This document shows, piece by piece, positions 49,151 to 59,229 of a stretch of 64,000 bases of DNA. Origin of the DNA: Coptis chinensis. Lineage: Eukaryota > Streptophyta > Magnoliopsida > Ranunculales > Ranunculaceae. Location of the stretch: the NCBI GenBank assembly GCA_015680905.1, contig CM027378.1, positions 88,751,501 to 88,815,500 of the forward strand. Reading direction: 5' to 3'. The notes beneath the pieces were generated by a model. That model did not search any database and was not told where the DNA came from. It saw only the letters and a list, made by a program, of their open reading frames with translations. The number at the start of each line of letters is the position of its first letter. Position 1 is the stretch's first letter. The position numbers were made by a program, and so were the translations under genes.

Positions 49151-49158
49151 ACAGCAGT

Positions 49159-49690
49159 ACACTAGTATATTTCGGAACAAATTATGAAATTTATATATGT
49201 AGACACTTTTCATGAGATTTTGAAATATCTCCTGAATATTTACGACATGTGCAGGTTTTAAAGAGGGAAAAATTGGCAGCGACTCAAAAGTAGAAAAATA
49301 AGCAGAAGCAGAAGGAAAAGTCTCAAAAACTTCTCGCAACCCTCATTGAATTCTCTGTTGACATTCACGTGTTACGTTCAACAAACTGTAAGTAATATTT
49401 TTCATTCAAGTACTTATTTTTTTTTCTTTTTCCTCGTAATACTTGAATTGAATACATTGTGTTTTTTTAGCTTGTATGTGTTTTTATAAGAAGTTGTTTT
49501 AATGTATGAATGTGTTTGTAGAAATGCTTATAAGACATTTTTTTTTATAAGAAATACATACACCCAATGACTTATGTAGGAATGGGGTCGTTCCATAATG
49601 GGAACAGTAGAATGAGTATTTCTTCTTTGTTGAATTTACAGGTTTGAACCTGTCTGTTATTCCCCATCGCGTTAACTTGACTAAATTTAC
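49159..49690. other. Upstream region of the PPR gene
   Basis: AT-rich, no coding sequence recognised; T-rich runs near 49420 and 49540. Confidence 0.4.
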
Positions 49691-51638
49691 ATGAGGTTCG
49701 TGTCTCGACTTTTTAACCACCAGACCAAAACCATAGAGCAGAAAATCATGTCCCTTCTCCAAGAATCAACTAAATTTGATCATCTCATTCAAATCCATGC
49801 TTACATCGCCAAAACTTCTCTTAGTGAAAATAATTTCATTTTAGCTAAGCTATTGCGCCAAATATTTTATTGTTAGTCGCTTAAGAACTTGCAATATGCA
49901 CGGTCTATTTTTGATGAAATTCAGTCTCCAGATACTTTTATATAGAATACTATGATTCCAGCTTACTTAAATGTCCCAAACCCCCAAGAGTCTTTGTCAC
50001 TTTTCTTCCAAATGCGGCTTCGAGATGGTATTGTTGTTGATAGTTTCAGCCTTTCTTTGGTTCTTCAAGCGTGTGGGAGATCTGTAGATTATACAAGTGG
50101 TAGAAGGGTACACACCCATGTTGTTAAACTTGGATTTGCTTCAAATTTGTTTGTGCAAACGGCTCTTATTGAGATGTATGTGAAGCTTGGTACTGTTGAC
50201 GTTGCAAAAAATATTTTGGATGAAATGGATCAACCGGACATGGTTTCATATAATGTCTTGCTGGCTGAGTGTGTTCGAATTGAGAAAGTTGATTTAGCTC
50301 ATCAGTTATTTGATAAGATGCCAGCTAGGGATTTGGTTTCTTGGAATACCATGATTCATGGATTTGCAACATGCGGTGATGTGGGTACTGCTAGGCAATT
50401 GTTCGATATGAATTCTGAGAGAGACTTGGTTTCTTGGAGCTCGATGATTGCAGGCTATGCCAAAAGCAGGCAATCTAATGAAGCATTAATACTATTTCAT
50501 GATATGCAGTCAGCCAATGCGAGACCTGATAGAGTGACCATGGTTAGTGTGTTGTTTGCCTGTGGCGACTTGGGTGCATTAGGAATGGGTAAGATTGTCC
50601 ATGAATACATAGATAGAAATAAAGTTGAGATTGACGTGAAACTTGGGACTTCTCTTGTGGACATGTATGCAAAGTGTGGGGATATAGGTATGGGTGTGAA
50701 AGATGTCTTCTTCACTTGGAGTGCTGTGATTATAGGACTTGCTAATCATGGATTTGGGGAACATGCACTTGATCACTTCGTCAAGATGATTTCTGGAAGA
50801 ATTAAACCCAATGATATCACCTTTATTGGTGTGTTAAGTGCATGCAGCCATGTTGGTCTTGTTGATAGGGGTTGGACACACTTCACATCAATGAACGATA
50901 AATATGTTGTCACTCCTAAGATTGAGCACTATGGATGCATGGTTGATCTGTCGGGTCGAATGGCACACCTCAGAGAGGCAAGAAAGCTTATTAGAAATAT
51001 GCCCTTTGCTCTTGATGCCATTGTTTGGCGGACCTTCCTTAGTGCATGTAAAATTCACAAGAACATGGAATTAGCAGAAGAGGATATTGTTAATCTTCTT
51101 GAACTAGAACCTCATATGGATGGAAACTATGTGCTATTGTCAAATATGTATGCTCAATAGCTCATGAAAGAAATGGGATGATGTTGTGAATGTTAGGAGG
51201 AGGATGAGAGATAAAAACATTCATAAGATTCCTGGGAGTAGTTCTATCGAAGTTGATAATGTGGTTTATGAGTTCATTGCAGGTGATAGGTCACACCCCA
51301 AGTCAAAGGAGATATATGAAATGTTGGCTGAGATGATTGATCGGTTGTATATCGTGGGATACAAACCATTGATATTTTCAGTACTGCAAGATATGAATGA
51401 TAAAGCAAAAGAACATGCATTGGCTTATCACAGTGAGAAGCTGGCATTTGCTTTTGGACTTTTGAGCACTGCTCCTGGGTTTCCAATTCGAATTGTAAAG
51501 AATCTCCGAGTCTGTGAAGATTGCCATTTGACCTTCAAACTTTTATCTGTCATCTATGAACGGGAGATAATTGTTAGGGATCGTAACCGCTTTCATCATT
51601 TCGTTGGAGGGTCTTGCACTTGTAGGGACTTTTGGTAA
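49691..51638 (+). pseudogene. PPR-DYW protein gene, interrupted by stops and a frameshift
   Basis: Starting at ATG 49691, one reading frame runs through PLS-type pentatricopeptide repeats (VSWNTMIHGFATCGDVGTAR, VSWSSMIAGYAKSRQSNEAL, GTSLVDMYAKCGDIGMG, FIGVLSACSHVGLVDRGW). TAG stops interrupt it at 49874-49876 and 49943-49945; the second replaces the conserved Trp of IWNTMI. A further TAG ends that frame at 51158-51160, and the rest continues one base out of frame. This part has the E motif (PGSSSIEVDNVVYEFIAGD) and a complete DYW deaminase-like domain with HSEK, CEDC and terminal CTCRDFW, stop at 51636-51638. Intact members bind organellar RNA and direct C-to-U editing. With three interruptions it is probably a pseudogene, although most domain residues remain well conserved, so the loss looks recent. 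It is intronless. Confidence 0.88.
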
Positions 51639-52836
51639 TACCCACTTGCATGTTAATTGCATTTGCATTCCCCCATAATTCTTTACATCTAGCTGCAGCC
51701 TAGAATGTAGCTATTGGTGTGTGCTGGCCTGCTGGACCTACATCTAATGTCTGAGTTGAGCATGCTTTATACCATCAAGGATGGGGTGTGCAATATATTT
51801 CTTAACCTTTATAGGAAATGATAGTTGAAAGCTATGTAAAATATCGTGCTAACGGCACCGACAGCACAAAACAGGTAATACACCGTCTGAGAATCTTTTT
51901 TTGTTCTTTTTTAATAGTTAGAACGTTTTCTGCGAATTCTTTCTCTGAGGATCATGTTCAAGCCAGCTTTGGTAGTTTAAGCACTTTCTTAGGAGCATAT
52001 GATATGGATGGTCCTATGAGTCAACCTCTTTAACAACTTCAGGTTTTGAGACACAACTATGATTCGTTTATCGTTGTCATTCTTAATAATACTGTTATTG
52101 TTTCTATTGCTCGTGCTACTTGATGGATCCTGCAGTAAATTTAGTTAAAGGCTTCTGAACACCGAGGTGGTGGTTATGAGATGGCTCATCCGCAATGTTC
52201 TAGAAGTCAGACTTCTTTATTTTGTTAATAAGATTGCTAAACTCCATTTTTCCTGGACCTTCATCAAAGTTTGTCTTCCTTTATACTACAACTTAATTTT
52301 TACAGTCATTTATGCGATATTACTAGTTGGAAAAGAATTTAGCAATCCCCGGTCATTTTGTTTTTGGTTTTCGTTCTATATAAATGGTTAAGAGCATGTT
52401 GTTTCGATCAAGATGGGTAGAAAACAGGGGTTATATTATAGGTGGGAGGGCAGAAAAATGGTTTCTGGTTGGGATACTTATCTATCTGTTAGAACTTCCA
52501 TGGGCTTTTGACTGTGATCTTTGGTCAGAAAGTTACTTGTCTTTTGATTGATTGTTGTTTGATTCTGAAAATGAGCTCTAGTTTGTGAATTATGAATTGT
52601 TCCTTTCGGTTGAAGAAGATTGTTTTATTACTATAGCATACAGAAAGATCGCGGTTTTGGGGTGGGCCGGTGGGGCATAAGCACAATTGTGGATGTTTAT
52701 GTGACGATAGAGATGTTGATCCAGGAATTAAAATTAGTCTGGTTTTTGTTTATTGTTGTTCTCAATGTATCCTAAACAGAGAAAATAGAAAGAGACGGAA
52801 AGAGTAAGAGTCCTAGAAATCATGTTAGTTACTAAG
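51639..52836. other. No gene recognised
   Basis: 3' flank of the PPR pseudogene; only short frames without domains. Confidence 0.4.
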
Positions 52837-52851
52837 AAACTTTCCTCGTGA

Positions 52852-53353
52852 GTCATGACTGATCAGTATGTTGGCTATGGTGGTATAGCAGTAGACCATA
52901 ATGGAATTGTGATATTCACATTCACTGGAGGTGGAAACAAAAGATCGGTATTATACCAAGAGCTCATGGCAATTGAAGTTGGTCTACAACTATGTCAACA
53001 GCACGGCTTTAACAAGATTTTGGTGTGTTCAGATTCACAAGGGTCTATCCGTATCTTAACAGGCCAGGAGAATGCCCCATGGTACTGCAGCAACCTTCGG
53101 GCAGCCATAAAGCACACAGCAGATCAATTGCAGGAGGTAACATACACACGTGTATCGAGAAGTGAACAAGAGTGCTGATCATTTAGCAAGGCTTTCTTTT
53201 CATGTTGATGAGAGTTTTATCCTCCTCTCAGTTCTGATTTAGCAAGGCTTTCTTTACATGTTGATGTAAGAGGAGAAGTTTATGTAAGATTATAATCTTC
53301 CAATGCACGTAAGGGTCTGCCTAACCCTATTAATCCTTTTCAAAACAAAAAAA
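52852..53353 (+). mobile_element. 5'-truncated L1-type LINE with RNase H remnant
   Basis: The insert is flanked by a 15-base direct repeat AAACTTTCCTCGTGA (52837-52851 and 53354-53368) and ends in a short A-run, the hallmarks of target-primed LINE insertion. It starts within an RNase H domain: YGGIAVDHNG, YQELMAIEVGLQLCQQHG, VCSDSQGSIRIL and, after a frameshift near 53150, NKSADHLARLSFHVDESF. The first catalytic Asp lies in the missing part, while the E, D and D of the later motifs remain. A partly duplicated tail (ATTTAGCAAGGCTTTCTTT repeated near 53178 and 53237) precedes the 3' untranslated end. Plant L1 elements of one lineage carry such a C-terminal RNase H. Only about 500 bases inserted. 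Confidence 0.85.
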
Positions 53354-53684
53354 AAACTTTCCTCGTGAATGTTCTCCCCAAACAAAATAGAGGGAATTTA
53401 GTTATCCCATTGCATGTTTAGAAAAGGGGGTTTGGGGTCCATTTGCCCCCATTAATCACATCTAAAAATCCTTATTTCAGATGAGTGAGTTGCATGGATA
53501 TGCTTTTCTTGGTGTTTAAGAAGTTCTATTAAATGCATGACATTTTGATAGTTATGTTTTGTATTTCTGTTCCCTGTTTATGTTTTGTCAAAAAATACTT
53601 TATTTTATGGCATCCTTAATACAACACTTTTAACAAGTTATGCTTTACTTGATTCTCAGTTCTGATTTTTGAACGAAAGGCCCA

Positions 53685-55867
53685 ATGTTCTTCCTTAGCC
53701 TAATTAAGCACACCTTGAGGCTGCCTCCTCATCTCCTTAATCTTCCTCTTGATCAAGCTATTAAAGGAGAGCTCGAGACTCTGTTTTTGGATAAGGTAAT
53801 TTTAATGATCAATTCATGTTACCTTCATGTTCTTGGAGTTTGCTACTGGCTTAACTAAATCGTGTGTGATTGTTTTGGTGAAAGGTAATCGCAAATTTGG
53901 GACTTTGCGTGTCTGTTTACGATATTAGGAATATTGATGGTGGGTTCATATTTCCAGGAGATGGTGCTTCAACGTTTACGGTGTGTATCTACGTCTATTT
54001 CTCTGCTTTGTTAGGTTTATTTGTGTTTCCTGTTTTCGTTATGTATAGTTGTTGATGTAAATCAGCTTAGTGAAACTGGTTTATTAGCCTTTCATTATTG
54101 ATGAAATGAAATTCCTTTAAAAAAGAAGTATAGTAAGATCCGAGGGGTGGGGGGCATCTATATGGAAACTAAGTTGTCTCGATATTAGGTTTGCACACCT
54201 TAGCCCACACATGATGTGCTGTCCCTCCTACTGCTTCCTCAACAAGGCACTGAGGAAAGTGATACGACCCAAGTACAACAAGTTACCTGAACATAAGGCA
54301 TAAGCAATCATATTTTTGAAACTCGAGTCTCCCAAGGGTAAAGTTCTCGGGTACCCACTTGAGTAAAGCCCCCTTCATTTCTAGGGTAATATGTTGTATA
54401 TCCTCTCCTTGCTAAAAAAATATTTAAATAATTGTGTCTTTCCACAAGACTCAAGAAATTCCTACTAAGTTTTTTTTTTTTTTTTTTTAGCTTACTTTTG
54501 TACATGTACTCTACGGCAGGTAAATTTTAGGTTGATTATGTTTCGTCCATTTGTCGGAGAAGTTCTTTCGGGAGAGGTTGAAGAATCTGATGCTAAGGGA
54601 TTACGTTGTATGTTCTACAAGATCTTTCACTTGTTTCATTTGGAGTTTGTGGTAGACTCTCTCACGCACACCACACACATGTATAGTGTTTCCTTTCATT
54701 TTGTCTAGTTTTTCCAAATATCAAAGGGAAGTACTAGATAAAAGATATTATGACTTAAAATAAAGTTTGTAAACTTTCTTGAAAATACAATACTTGAAAA
54801 AGCAATTGGATAAACAATATAACAATTTCATGGCCACCATTGAGAGAATGGAGTATGCTTTATAGAGAAGCCTTAAAACATCTTTTTCTCAGCGAGACTG
54901 ACATATTTCTCCCTCTCTTGCAACTTGCATATGTTTTTTTAATAGACACCATTGAGAGAACGCAGTGTGCTTTATCCACATTTTGCTTAAGTTTATATTA
55001 GTTTGGTTTTTAGGTTCTAGTTGGCCGATCCAATGGGTCTTTGTAGTATTGTTATATCAGGGCACTCTATATTCTTCAAGGTCGGGGAACTGCCCTAGTT
55101 TGTTCCCCTTTTCGCATTTTTCACATTAAAAAGATTGTAAATACTACTAAAACCTATAAATGATAAACATTTCGATATATAAGTATTGATATGGATTTTC
55201 TTTGGAGGATCTTGGCGATAACTTCCATGGTACCATATGTGTTGCAGAGAGCTTATAGTTTGAAATTTTGCATTATACATATTTATACAAATAGCGTGCT
55301 TTCGGAGAAGACACATTTCAAGTAGTTGTGAAGACTCATGTACATGCCAATTTTATAACTTTGAGCTTCTTTTTTATGTGTTTGCTCAAAGATCTTGAAG
55401 GCGGTAGTAAACTTTTTTCTGCTAAAAATTGAGTCACGTCCATAACAATAGCTAATTCTCATTGTAAACATTTTCATAGTAGAAAATGGCTTTCTTGTTG
55501 CTGAATATTGTAGTTGAGTTTTCTCTTTGCATGAAGTTTAGGCAATTTTTCACTCAATGGTGCAATTTTCTTTTCATGTCTAATCTTGAGTTTTCTTGAC
55601 CTTTAAATTATTTTAACGCCTTAGAATGAGACTCTTTTAGTTGAATATGTTGTATTTGAATTTCTTAATGAATAGTTTTCATCTATGCATATTTACATTC
55701 TGATAGTTCAGTGACTTCATTTTATGGCAGTGTCTCTTGGTTTCTTCAAAGACATAACTTTACCTGCCCATCTTTTGCCCAATCCATCCAAATTGTAAGG
55801 ACCACTGCAACTTGAAGTTCAGTTGATTTTGCAATACAATTTCGTTTATGGTCTGTTACAAAATCTT

Positions 55868-55904
<37 letters not shown>

Positions 55905-56865
55905 TTAATATGCATATGCATGCTCTTCTGAAAAATGCAGTGGTGAAGATGGCAAATGGACTTGGGATTTTAATGGTACTGAGCTTCCTATAGAAAAGGA
56001 AGATGAGGTCTGAATTATGTGTTGTTTTCTCTGAAATTGAAATTTAATTTACCAGAATATGGAAAGGAGTGTGCATTAACTTATGTGGCACAATTGCAGA
56101 TTCGCTTCAAAGTCAATAGCATTAGATACCCTCCCATCCCAGTTGAACAAGAAAAAGATGCGAAGCCATTTGCTCCTATGGTGATTACAGTAAGTACACA
56201 ACATTCATATATATGTGAATTACTATTGTACGCTTCTTGTGTTAGCCTAAATGCCTAATACAATATTTTTTGTTTGTCTTTGTATTATTGCTAATGCTTA
56301 AAATGGTAATTGCTTGTAAAGATTGTTTCCCTGAAGCTGAATTTACAAAACATAAACAATATTATATTGGAGAAAATAGTGATCATTTTAGAGGAAACAA
56401 CCCTGCACTTTATACATTATTAGTTTTGACTTATGAGGGACTACCCAAACAAGATTTTACTTTTCACTCTTGCCATTTTTTGGTCAAATATCATTATATC
56501 AGAATTCAACCCCCCCCCCAGAAGCACAAATCTTGAGACAAATGTCTGATCATTGTTACTAACTTACCATCAATAGTCTTATCCTTTGTAGTCGGGTACA
56601 TGTCACCAATGTACTGTTTCCCCACTCAATACTCAATCAATCATTTTGATGATGCTCAAGTTAGTCTCAGGAGTTCCACAACTCAACCAAGGACTGCATG
56701 ATTCACTATGACATGCTTATGAAAATAAACTTTTTTCAAACAAAACAACAAACGCGGGGTTCCATTTGTATACTGCGTGAAGCCTTGAAAACTAACCATG
56801 TTAACGTGTTTTGGCAGGCGTCAATTGACTTCGATGGTTTAGGCCCCATTTCTTGGTGGGTGTAG
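53685..56865 (+). CDS. DNA-directed RNA polymerase III subunit RPC8/RPC25-like (7 exons)
   Basis: Exons 53685-53795, 53885-53980, 54520-54604, 55731-55794, 55941-56007, 56100-56189 and 56818-56865 join in phase (561 bases, 186 residues) with GT/AG introns. Exon 1 encodes MFFLSLIKHTLRLPPHLLNL, the Rpb7-like N-terminus. Later landmarks are LDKVIANLGLCVSVYDI, GGFIFPGDGAST, FRPFVGEV, LGFFKDI, AKPFAPMVIT and the terminal DFDGLGPISWW, all typical of RPC25. With RPC17 it forms the stalk of Pol III and helps start transcription of tRNA and 5S rRNA genes. It is shorter than the roughly 200-residue relatives, with a shortened segment around exons 4-5. The exon 3 donor GTTGTA is weak and was chosen by frame. 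No stop interrupts it, so it is probably functional, but expression is unproven. Confidence 0.85.
55870..55900. repeat. Homopolymer A run in intron 4 of the RPC8-like gene
   Basis: About 30 consecutive A ahead of exon 5. It may be the tail of a small retroposon, but no flanking duplication was identified. Confidence 0.85.
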
Positions 56866-57701
56866 GGGTATCTTCACAGAAGGAATTGGGGATTTCTAGT
56901 TTGCATCCGGAGGAGCATGTGCTCTGAACTCTGAAGTAGTATGTTCCTCTGTTTTTTTCTTTGTTTCAGTGTATATGCCAATGTAACAACAAATACAAGC
57001 AATGAACATTTATTTTCCCTTGAAGGGGAATCATTTGGTTTCTTTGATGGCGTCACTTTGTCTAAAGCTTGCAAATGCTAGTTCTCTTAAAACTATACTA
57101 CTTTGAAGCTGGCTTACCGCCTCAAGAGAACTTTGGCAAACCTCATCAGAGTGAGGCCGAAAATGTGGCAAAATATCACCAACTAATGACGTTATATGTT
57201 GGAATATAGGAAAAGTGATTATCTCGTTCCCTGCGATTTTTTCCTTCATAGTGATGTACAGGCCATTTTTACCAGAAGTAAATAAATAAACAACGCCATA
57301 CATATTGGAGCTAATATAGGTCTAACAGTTGATAGTTCACGGAAATATAATGCGATAGCAAAGCTTTTTCTCTAAGATGCTAATTATGGCCCAATGCTAG
57401 ACACAGGAAACCCAAACAACACGTTGTAAGTTTTGATGCATACATCACAGAGAGCATTAGAGGCCCAATGCAAACAGTTTTGAGGGGAAATAACAATTTG
57501 TCATTCTTATTAGCCAAAAACAATAACCCAATGCAAATGTGACAATAAAAATAGTTTTTCACTAAGTTACAATGAGGTTAATTACATTGCGGAGATTGGA
57601 GCGTTAAATTACATTGTGGAGTACAAAGTGAGGTTAATTTAAGGTGTTTTTGGGTGTTTTGTTAAAATTTTTGGGTTTTGAGGTGGTGGACGGTGGTGGT
57701 A
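56866..57701. other. 3' flank of the RPC8-like gene
   Basis: A minus-strand frame at 57303-57031 (ITSLVGDILPHFRPHSDEVC) was not recognised. Nothing else supported. Confidence 0.4.
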
Positions 57702-57706
57702 CAATA

Positions 57707-58363
57707 TGTTGGAGTTATCTCTCACATGCGGAGAAAAAGGAGTTCAGCTTGAGTGGAGAAGCCTAAACGTACACGCGCTCAAATTAGCCTTGCTCAAGGC
57801 GCGACCCGCTCCCATACCGTGGACAACTTATAGTGTTTTGAGGGCGCACATGCTCGACATTGGCCTTGCCAAGAGCGCGCCCGTGCCCATGCTTATTTTC
57901 GGCAGAATTTCTATTTTTGCGAAACCACGAGTTTGCAATATAAGGTTTGGATTTTTGGCAAAACCCAAGACACGAAAATACACAGAACAGAGAGAGAAAA
58001 CCCAATCTTGAAAGCAATCAAGATTGAGAGATAATCTTTACAGAGAGACAAACCTGTAAAGAGAGATGAGTGATCTAGTAAGGTGAAAGACTGAAAAGAG
58101 CGATTGTAATCTTCCTTCCCACTTTATAAAAGGATTAGCTCTTGTGGAAGTAGCCACCATTGGCCGAACCACGGTATATCTTTGTATTGTGGTATGCTTG
58201 TTCTTCTCTTTACATTATTATTTGTTGTTGATAGTTGTTTAAAGAGTTGGGCATGTTAGGTTGGTTGTAGTTGATATTTAGAATTTGTCTGCATTAGAAG
58301 TGTGTTTAAATACAAGTTATCTGTGCAGTGGGGATCGATTGGTATCGGATTAAACCCCCAACA
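57707..58363 (+). repeat. 5' LTR of the Copia element
   Basis: 657 bases beginning TGTTGGAGT and ending CCCCCAACA, with 6-base inverted ends TGTTGG/CCAACA. TATAAAAGG at 58125-58133 is the likely TATA box. The end is fixed by the primer site two bases downstream. Confidence 0.85.
58125..58133 (+). promoter_or_regulatory. Putative TATA box of the Copia LTR
   Basis: TATAAAAGG, 240 bases before the LTR end, in a position suited to an LTR promoter. Confidence 0.55.
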
Positions 58364-58365
58364 AG

Positions 58366-58377
58366 TGGTATCAGAGC
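58366..58377 (+). other. Primer-binding site (initiator tRNA-Met)
   Basis: TGGTATCAGAGC, the classical Copia primer site complementary to the 3' end of initiator tRNA-Met. Confidence 0.95.
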
Positions 58378-58497
58378 CTTGGTTAGATTAACCTATGGTG
58401 TTATCCAAATCTTGGTCGGAAGGTGTTTGACAAAATTCCTGAGAGAAGATTTGAGTTTAAATAACTTGTAGAGATAGACCATTCCGTGAACACTCGC

Positions 58498-59180
58498 ATG
58501 ACAAATCTGAATAGAGGTAACTGCACTATGTGGAAAGCCAGGATGGAAAACTTGCTCTATTGCGAGGACCTGACACAACCCATTGAGAATAGAGGAGTAA
58601 AACCGGATACAGTATCCGATGCCGATTGGAAGACGCTTGATGAAAAAGCGATTGAGTGCATTAGACAACAGATTGACAACAATGTAATCCGTCTTGTATC
58701 CCAAGAGACCATAGCTTTGAGCCTATGGAAGACTTTAGAAGACCTCTACGAGAAGACAAGAAAGGACGCACAGAATAGCTCCTGTCACTCAGAGATCCTT
58801 GTTACAGAAAAGCAAGAGAGAGGCAAAAGTAGAAAACCATCTCATTCAAGAGGTGATGACAAAAGAAAATCTTGGAGCGCGAGCAGACCTCCTAAGAAAG
58901 ACTTGTCGTGCAATCATTGCGGTATCCATGGCCACTTCAAGTATGAATGCATAGAATTGACGAGGGATGAGAAGACATTGCGGTATCCATGGCCACTTCA
59001 AGTATGAATGCATAGAATTGAAGAGGGATGAGAAGACTAGTACTGTACATGAAGACAAGTTAGAGTTGAAAGAAAGCACCACTGGTAGAGACTCCGCAGA
59101 TATCGCTTCACATAGTGAAGTAGGAATTGTGTCAGATTGTGGTGAGTGTTGTCTTAGTACCTCATGCCAGGATACATAGT
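58498..59180 (+). pseudogene. Copia gag, internally deleted and frameshifted
   Basis: From ATG 58498 the frame reads NRGNCTMWKARMENLLYCED, VSDADWKTLDEKAIECIRQQ and LWKTLEDLYEKT, the N-terminal half of Copia gag. It then passes directly to RGKSRKPSHSRGDDKRKS and the zinc knuckle CNHCGIHGHFKYEC (CX2CX4HX4C). About 100 residues of the usual capsid between these parts are missing. After the knuckle a 61-base tandem duplication (58916-58976 and 58977-59037) repeats it out of frame, which ends the first frame at about 59007. The frame of the second copy continues through VHEDKLELKESTTGRDSADI to a TAG at about 59177-59179. Confidence 0.85.
58916..59037. repeat. 61-bp tandem duplication of the gag zinc knuckle
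   Basis: Copies 58916-58976 and 58977-59037 differ at one or two bases (GACGAGGG against GAAGAGGG). The length is not a multiple of three, so the gag frame is broken. Confidence 0.93.
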
Positions 59181-59229
59181 GGGTGATAGATATAGGAGCA
59201 TCTTATCACGTCACACCGCATAGGGGATT
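59180..59229 (+). pseudogene. Copia protease start, interrupted by a solo LTR
   Basis: WVIDIGASYHVTPHRG directly behind gag is the active-site region of the Copia aspartic protease. The usual D-S/T-G is D-I-G here, so the catalytic motif is changed. The sequence breaks off at 59229 where the solo LTR starts and resumes at 62383 with its own frame (TTYSCGKYGEVKMGSSG). Confidence 0.8.

Noticed and set aside
49691-49951. Rescue of the PPR stops by RNA editing
   Set aside because: This is a nuclear gene; organellar-type editing does not act on its mRNA, so the TAG codons are taken as real.
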